A stretch of DNA of 64,000 nt from positions 26,469,448 through 26,533,447 of the forward strand of contig NC_088296.1 in assembly GCF_032854445.1 (NCBI RefSeq), in the 5' to 3' direction. The translations under genes and the position numbers were made by a program. The notes below the pieces were generated by a model. It made no database searches. It had not been told where the DNA came from and saw only the letters and a list, made by a program, of their open reading frames with translations. The DNA comes from Liolophura sinensis (taxonomy: Eukaryota; Mollusca; Polyplacophora; Chitonida; Chitonidae). Positions 41,101 to 50,100 of the stretch are shown piece after piece; position 1 is the stretch's first letter, and each line of letters opens with the position of its first letter.

Positions 41101-44100
41101 ACGAGCCAGCCTGGGCTACATGATTATACTGTGTCAGTCAGCACGAGTCAGCCTGGGCTACATGATTATACTGTGTCAGTCAGCACGAGCCAGCCTGGGC
41201 TACATGATTATACTGTGTCAGTCAGCACGGGCCAGTCTGGGCTACATGATTATACTGTGTCAGTCAGCACGGGCCAGTCTGGGCTACATGATTATACTGT
41301 GTCAGTCAGCACAGGCCAGTCTGGGCTACATGATTATGCTGACCGCCAGTCAGCACGGCCAGCCCGGGTTACATCATTATGCTGTGTCAGCCAGTACGGG
41401 GCAGAACTGAGCTACATGATTAGGCTGAGTGTCAGTCAGCACGGCCCAGCCTGGACTACATGATTATGCTGTGTCAATCAGCACGGGGCCAAAATAAGCA
41501 AGGGGGTTATGCTGAGTCAGTCAGCACGGGTCGGCCTGTGCTACATGATTATGCTGAGTCAGTCAGCCGGAACGACCGGGGCTACATGATTATGCTGAGT
41601 GTCAATCAGCACGGGCCGACCTTGACCACATGATTCTGCTGAGCGTGTCAGCACGGGCAACCTGGGCTACATGATTATGCTGAGCGTCAGTCGGCACGGA
41701 ACGACCTGGGCTACATGATTATGCTGAGCGTCAGTCGGCACGGAACGACCTGGGCTACATGCTTATGCTGAGCGTCAGTCAGCACGGGCCGACTTGGGCC
41801 ACATGATCATGCTGAGCGTCTGTCAAGAAAGTGGCTGTATAGGAAGGGACGCAAATCTGATTCTAGGTTTGATACAGCATATGTTGTAGCTTGCACAACC
41901 AATGTGTACGTGTCACCCATAACGACCTGTCTATTTGTGTCCTGTTTCAGATTTGTACGAGCCTGTTCGTCTCTCTCATAACTTCTCCATTGTATCCTGT
42001 TTCAGATCTGTACTAGCTTACTCGGCTCCCTCGGTGGCCCTGTCAGTGGACTCTTCCTGATCGGAGCTTTCTTCCCCTGGGCCAATTCCAAGGTCTGTGA
42101 GCAGATATTTATATTAGCAGGATTTGCATCTGACGTCATCACCATAGCACAAGTTTACATTTGAGTTCAACACTGACATTGGTTTACACCTGAACTTATC
42201 ACCTTGACACACGTACAGACCTGACGATACACCCTGATACAGGTTTACGCCTGAACTTATCACCTTGACACACGTACAGACCAGACGATACACCCTGGTA
42301 CAGGTTTACACCTGAACTTATCACCTTGACACACGTACAGACCTGACGATACACCCTGACACAGGTTTACACCTGAACTTATCACCTTGACACACGTACA
42401 GACCTGACGATACACCCTGACACAGGTTTACACCTGAACTTATCACCTTGACACACGTACAGACTTGACGATACACCCTGATACAGGTTTACACCTGAAC
42501 TTATTACCTTGACACACGTACAGACCTGACGATACACCCTGACACAGGTTTACACCTGAACTTATCACCTTGACACACGTACAGACCTGACGATACACCC
42601 TGACACAGGTTTACACCTGAACTTATCACCTTGACACACGTACAGACCAGACGATACACCCTGACACAGGTTTACACCTGAACTTATCACCTTGACACAC
42701 GTACAGACCTGACGATACACCCTGACACAGGTTTACATCTGAACTTATCACCTTGACACACGTACAGACCTGACGATACACCCTGATACAGGTTTACATC
42801 TGAACTTATCACCTTGACACACGTACAGACCTGACGATACACCCTGATACAGGTTTACACCTGAACTTATCACCTTGACACACGTACAGACCTGACGATA
42901 CACCCTGACACAGGTTTACACCTGAACTTATCACCTTGACACACGTACAGACCTGACGATACACCCTGACACAGGTTTACACCTGAACTTATTACCTTGA
43001 CACACGTACAGACCTGACGATACACCCTGGTACAGGTTTACACCTGAACTTATCACCTTGACACACGTACAGACCTGACGATACACCCTGATACAGGTTT
43101 ACACCTGAACTTATCACTTTGACACATGTACAGACGTGACGATACACCCTGGTACAGGTTTACACCTGAACTTATCACCTTGACACACGTACAGACCTGA
43201 CGATACACCCTGATACAGGTTTACACCTGAACTTATCACTTTGACACACGTACAGACCTGACGATACACCCTGATACAGGTTTACACCTGAACTTATCAC
43301 CTTGACACACGTACAGACCTGACGATACACCCTGACACAGGTTTACACCTGAACTTATCACCTTGACACACGTACAGACCTGACGATACACCCTGACACA
43401 GGTTTACATCTGATATCACCCTTGGCTATGTTGGTTTGCAACTGACGTTATCACCGTAGCACAGGCTTACCTTTCACGTCATTGCCCTAGGGCAAGTTTT
43501 AATCTGAGGCCAACATCCTGACCACGGTTTACATCTGACGTCATCACCCTAGCACAGGTTTACATCATACGTCATTACCGTAGAAAGGTCTATATCCGAC
43601 GTCATCACCCTAGCACATGTTCGCATCTGACGTCATCACCTTAGCACAGATTTACATTTGACGTCATTACCGTTGCAAAAGGCTCGGTTTCTCCAAGGTG
43701 TCGTAACGTTACGCCAGCTTAATCACCATGAAGACGCATACTGACGACGTACGCTGCCTTGACATTTGCGACCCAAGTGACATTTCGACTGCTTTGAAAA
43801 CCATTCCCTCGTTTACATCTTACGCCATCACCTTAGCACAGGTTTACGTCTGACGTCATCAGCACAGCAGTGCGAGTCCATGCCGTCAAGACACAAGCCA
43901 TGGCATCCTACCTAATCACTTTCTACATGTACAGTGTACTGACACGTCTCGAACGTCCCCCTGCTGAGCGCCAAGCCAGGCAGCGACAACTACCATGTTT
44001 AGTCTTTGATATCATCCGGCCCGGGTTTGACCCCAGGTCTCCCGACTTTCATACTGTTATTTTATAAATAGTGTTATTTTATAAATAGTCCAACAGTCAG

Positions 44101-47100
44101 TAGTTAATACCTGGCGTACGTATTTCATTTTATTTATTTACTTGATCGACGTTTAACGCCGTCCTCGATTTTTTTTCGCTTATATGTACATGGCGGAGGT
44201 CAAAATCATAGGTGGCGTAAACCACCGCACTTCTGCAGATGCCTGACAAACCTCCTGCTGTGAGGCTGCGGCTAAACCAGGAGAGCCAGATCCATCTGTG
44301 TGAATTCATTGGACAAACGTGGCCATCTCAGTGGGTCGGCGCTTTTTCATCTGAATCTGCGAGAAACCGCAGCACAGCCTACTTAGACACAGTGTATTAC
44401 GCATAAGGTTTATTTGTCAATCTGACTGTTGTTTTATGCCGTATTACGCATAATGAGTTTAAACAGTGATATTGTTAAAAGTACTTTACTCCGGTGGATT
44501 AAAAGTTTAACGGCTTCCTTACACGCATGTTTTAAACCACAGCGACTCTACTCCATTCCAGGGGGCTCTGCTGGGAGGTCTGTGTGGATTCGGGATCTGT
44601 ATGTGGATTACCCTGGCGGCTCAAGTGACGGGAATCGAGACCCCGTGGCTAGCTCTGGGTGGTACTGAAGCCTGTCCCACGAACCTCACGGAACCACTGG
44701 CCCTGTTGGCAAACTCCAGTGTTGGCAGTGTGATGAAAACACCGGAGTCTCTGTAAGTACAATACAGATTTTCCCCATGTATTGTTGGCATAAGTAAATG
44801 CAATGGGCGAAGCAGCTGTGTCGAGAGCTCGAGTGGGGAAGTCCACATAAGATGACTACGCCCTTCACACACACGTATATGCATACAACACCATTATGGT
44901 TTTACAGAATTTTGTACCTCTTGAAAATGGCATATAAAGCAAACGCTGTAATAGAGAGTATAAAAAATAAAGACTGCTAATTGTGCCTTCGCTGTAATAC
45001 GTACCTATTTTTCTGTCTGGAGCTAAGCGGTGGATATTCGGAATTCTATTACACCTGGGGTTTTTTTCTGCTACATGCAACGTTGAACGTCAACGAGTTT
45101 AAAATCAGAGACGCACTTTTCGGAGCATACCTGCGTCACAACATTCCACCTTGGGCGACACTATTTCAAAGTAGGGGGTTATCACAGGTATTCAGGCCAA
45201 AAACTCATCAACGCAGAGGACAAAAAACTTACGCTAATTCATAAACACGACCAAATTTATTTCTGCTGATGAAATCAAGATGAAATGATTTGCTGCCAAC
45301 ACATGCTTCACCCCTCTGCTTTGTATGGTTAGTTTTATTACGTTATTGAGCAGATGTTGACAACAGACGGTAGATTGCAGCGGAGTAGGTGTTTGATCGT
45401 TGTATGTCATCCGGTAGTTGAATAATCCAACAAACTTCTGATAGTGTGAACTTGTAACACTGTTTACTGAGGATAGCATCAGAACGTATACTGTAGGGTT
45501 CAGCACTGTAGGGCCAGGGGAGTATGCAAAACTATACGTAGTGCAAATGGACTTTGGATCTATTACGTAACAGTGGCGGAGGGTGCTTGTGTAGTTTGCC
45601 CTACGTTTGCGTCATTTTTGTGTAGAATAAGTATGTAAAATTTTAAAGTTGGCATGACTGAATGTTTCGGCGCCTCGGTCTAAAATTTCAATTGTTCCAC
45701 ATTTAACAGTCTAAAGTAAACAACAATGACTCGATAAAGAGTCATTATTTTAATACCTTAACCCATGTGTCTTACTGCAAGTTGCTGTACAGATTACTTC
45801 AAAGTTTTGCACAAAGACCTTGTAGCCTATGTACACAATTAACCTGTTTCAGTGTCGGGTTGGAAAGATTCTACGCCTTGTCCTTCACGACTTACTCTCT
45901 CGTTGGACTGATCGTCTCTGTTGTAGTCTGTATACTTGTCAGCGCTGTCACAGGTGAGTACGTAAGTCAGCGCTGTCACAGGTAAGTATGTTAGTCAGCG
46001 CTATCACAGGTGAGTACGGTAATCAGTGCTGTTACAGGTGAGTACGTTAGTCAGGGCTGTCACAGGTGAGTACTTAATCAGCGCTGACACATGAGAGTAC
46101 TTTAGTCAGCACTGTCCCTGGTAAGTACGTTAATCAGCGCTGTCACAGGTAAGTGCGTAAATTAGCGCCGTCAAAGGTGAGTACGTTAATCAGCCCTGTC
46201 ACAGGTGAGTACTTTAGTCAGCGGTGTCTCTGGTGAGTGCTTTAGTCAGCGCTGTCACAGGTGAGTACTTTAGTCAGCGCTGTCTCTGGTGAGTACGTTA
46301 GTCAGCGCTGCCAAAGGTAAGTCCGTTAATCAGCGCCGTCACAGGTGAGTAGGTTTGTCAGCGCTGTCACAGGTGAGTACGTTAGTCAGGGCTGTCTCTG
46401 GTGAATACGTTAGTCAGCGCTATCTCTGGTGAGTATGTTAGTCAGCGCTGCCACATGTGAGTTCTTTTGTCAGCACTCTCACAGGTGAGTACGTTAATCA
46501 GCGCTGTCTCTGGTGACAACTTTAGTCAGCGCTGTCTGTGGTGAATACGTTAGTCAGCCCTGTCACATGTGAGTACGTTAATCAGCGCTGTCTCAGATAA
46601 ATAGGTTAGTCAGCGCTGTCACAGGTGACTGCTTTAGTCAGCGCTGTCACAGGTGAGTATTTTAGTCAGCAGTGTCTCTGCTGTATACGTTAATTAGCGC
46701 TGTCACAGGTGAGTAAGTTTGTCAGCGCTGTCACAGGTGAGTACGTTAGTCAGCCCTGTTATAGGTGAGTATTTCAGTCAGCGCTGTCACAGGTGAGTAT
46801 TTTAGTCAACAGTGTCTCTGTTGTGTACGTTAATCAGCGCTTCACAGGTGAGTGCTTTTGTCAGCGCTGTGACAGGTGAGTACGTTAGTCAGTGCTGTGA
46901 CACATGAGTACGTGTAACACCGACTTGGCGTTTTCGAGCTCACGCTGTATCAGCTACGCGTGAATGTGACGAGGTTTGTTACGTGTAGATCCTGTTGAGG
47001 GCCTGTAGTTTACTTTAGAATTTTGTCTACTCACCATTTCCGCTCATAAACTTGGCCGCCGTCATCTTTATATGAAGAACCCTTCAGTATCGCTTGAAAC

Positions 47101-50100
47101 ACGAAAAGATGAATAAAATCCAAGAAATAAACATAACCTTGCGAGATGCAAATGGTAAGATCGAGCGAAACACATTTCTTTGTGACTGACCAATACACCT
47201 TCCAGTGGGCGAAAAAACAAGATAAAACGTTTATGAAGAACTCAGTTCATGCAGCTTTGTTGACGGCCTATTTTTCTTGCTCTTTTTTTTTTCTCGACAG
47301 GATTTAAAAATCCTAAAGAGGTAAACCCACTGTATGTGTCACACCTCATTCGTGGGTTATTCTTCACCGAGAAGGAAATCGAGAGGGCGTTAGCGGAAAT
47401 AAAGAGTAGACACCTGGAACTGATTGTGCAACCGGTATGTGCATCTACTCTACTCAAGTCTACTCTGCTGACTACATTCTCTAATATCCACCCCTACTGA
47501 CTACAAGCTGTAATATCCACCCCTACTCACGACATACTCTAATATCCACCCCTACTCACAACATAGTCTAATATCCACCCCTACTCACAACATACTCTGA
47601 TGTCCACCCCTACCCACGACGTACTCTAACATCCACCCTTACTCACTACATTCTCTAATATCCGCTCTACGCACGACACACTCTTATATCCACCCCTAGT
47701 CACGACATACTTTAATATCCGCTCCTACTGACTACATACGCTAATATCCGCACGTACTCACGGCGTACTCTCATATCCACTCCTACTCACTACATACTCT
47801 AATATCCGGCCCTACTCACGACATACTCCAATATCCACCCCTACTCACAGCATATCTAAATCCACCTCTACTTACTACATTTTCTACTATCTGCCCCTAC
47901 ACACGATATACTCTAAAGTCAACCCCTACTTATGAAGTACTCTAATATCCACCCCTACTCACCACATTCTCAAATATCCACCCCTACTCACGATGTATTG
48001 TAATATCCACTACTACTCACGACGTACTCTAATGTCCACCCCTACTAACGACATACTATAATATCCACCCCTACTCACGACGTACTCTAATATCCACCCC
48101 TACTCACGATGTACTCTAATATCCACTCCTACTCACGACGTACTCTAATATTCACCCCTACTCAAAACATACTCTAATATCCACTCCTACTCACGACGTA
48201 CTCTAATATCCACCCCTACTCACTACATACTCTAATATCCACCCCTACTCACTACATACTCTAATATCCACCCCTACTCATCCTCATGTGTAATGCCCGA
48301 CCCACGTCTTAGATGTATGAAAAATACGGTATTCAACCGTAGCCTACTGACTACAAGATGTACCATTACACTTCAGTGGAGGCAGCAGTTAGGGGGCATG
48401 CACTCGCCATACCACAAGTAGACACAGTATATGTACACATACACACACCTAAGGACTCTTGGTCGTCACATGACTGAATCATTGTTAAGTACTAAGTAGA
48501 GCCCCAAGCATATTGTAGCAGACTTTTGAAAGCAGTCTTATGACCTCCAGAGATCAGGACTACAGGTTTTTTTCTGCTCTATGATTATCACCGGTTAATC
48601 TCTGGTTGATCCCCCCACTAAAAGGTAAAATTGTTATATTTTGGTAGCGCATGAGACCGACATTCGTGTACTTGCTGACACCATTACAGAAAAATATGGG
48701 TTTGCTCCCAATTCTCCAATCATTTATTTGAAGCAGTTATTCGATTTACAACATAAAATATGTTCCTAGTCTGTATTGTTCCAATGTAACTCCTACAGCA
48801 AATCCAGTGCTATGACTTGTAGATCAGCGAAAAAAGGAGAACACAAGATCCTAAGAGTTGTTTTTCAGTTCGAACACTAAATAGTGAAATCCATTTATTT
48901 ACATATGTACAGTCAAGTCATCAAATATTCCATCGGATTCAGCAATGCTGTTTGTAAGAGAGAGTTTCACGGGGACTAATTCTCGATTGCTTGTAGATAT
49001 AGCTCTAGAAGGTAAACCGTTTTAGCAGTTTTAATTTATTTGTTTATTTGAGTGGTTATAGAGGTAACGTCCGTACTCAAGAACATTTCACTTATACGAC
49101 AGCGGTCAGCATTATAGTGGAAGGAAACCGGACATAGCACGGAGAAACCCACGACCGTCCGCAGGATGCTGTTTGACGTTCCCACTTACGGTCGGAGAGG
49201 AAGCCAACATGAGCTGGACTTTAACTCACAGCGCCCGCATTAGTGAGAGGCACCAGGATCATTGCGCCGTACTGGCGTGCTAACAGCCTCGGCCACGGAG
49301 GCCCCTGGCAGTTTAAAAACATTTCGATATACATTTGTGCTGGAATTTCTGACGAACTATAATCCTCATGAAGAGTTTCATACGGGAAAAATTACACGTC
49401 ACCTCATATAGCGCCCCCCCCCCCCCCCCTTCAGTGTAATGCTAAATCCTTTCCGTGTAATACACTGACGATTGCTGATCAAAATCAAACTTAAAATAAA
49501 TTAAAAAACAGCTGCTAATATTTTTTACCTCCGACCATGGCTGGGACCCTTCAGTATCCAAATGGTATACACGATTTATCCATCTTCAAACGATACTGTT
49601 TCCGATGTCGACCTATCGGAACTATGGAACTAGTCTGGCTGCTGCAACGGCTGGTTCAGTGTTTCCCTATGTCTAAAATGACAATGTCAACGGGGTTGGC
49701 AACGTCACATCCAGTCAACCCCACGAATCTAACATAACACACCTGGTCAATTGCTATCAAACAGGTCACAGCAGTTATGGTGGGAGGAAATTTAATACGG
49801 TGTCAATTCACAACAACGTAACTGTCAGCTACCTGGTAGGTTTGTCTAACTCTACTAACAGAATGCATGCTATATCCACAGTATAGCATGCAATACTGAG
49901 TAAAGTGGTTATAGAAGTAACGTCCACTTCTTCACTTTCTGTACCTGCGTATGTGAAGACATATCCCATTTTTAATTTTACCATCTATCAGTACCTAAAT
50001 GGAATCTAGATTTAATCAACTTACCACGGATGTGCCGAGTTCTTTGAACATACGAGAGTCGTGCATTTCCTACTAATATACAAAACCAATAGCATCCAAG

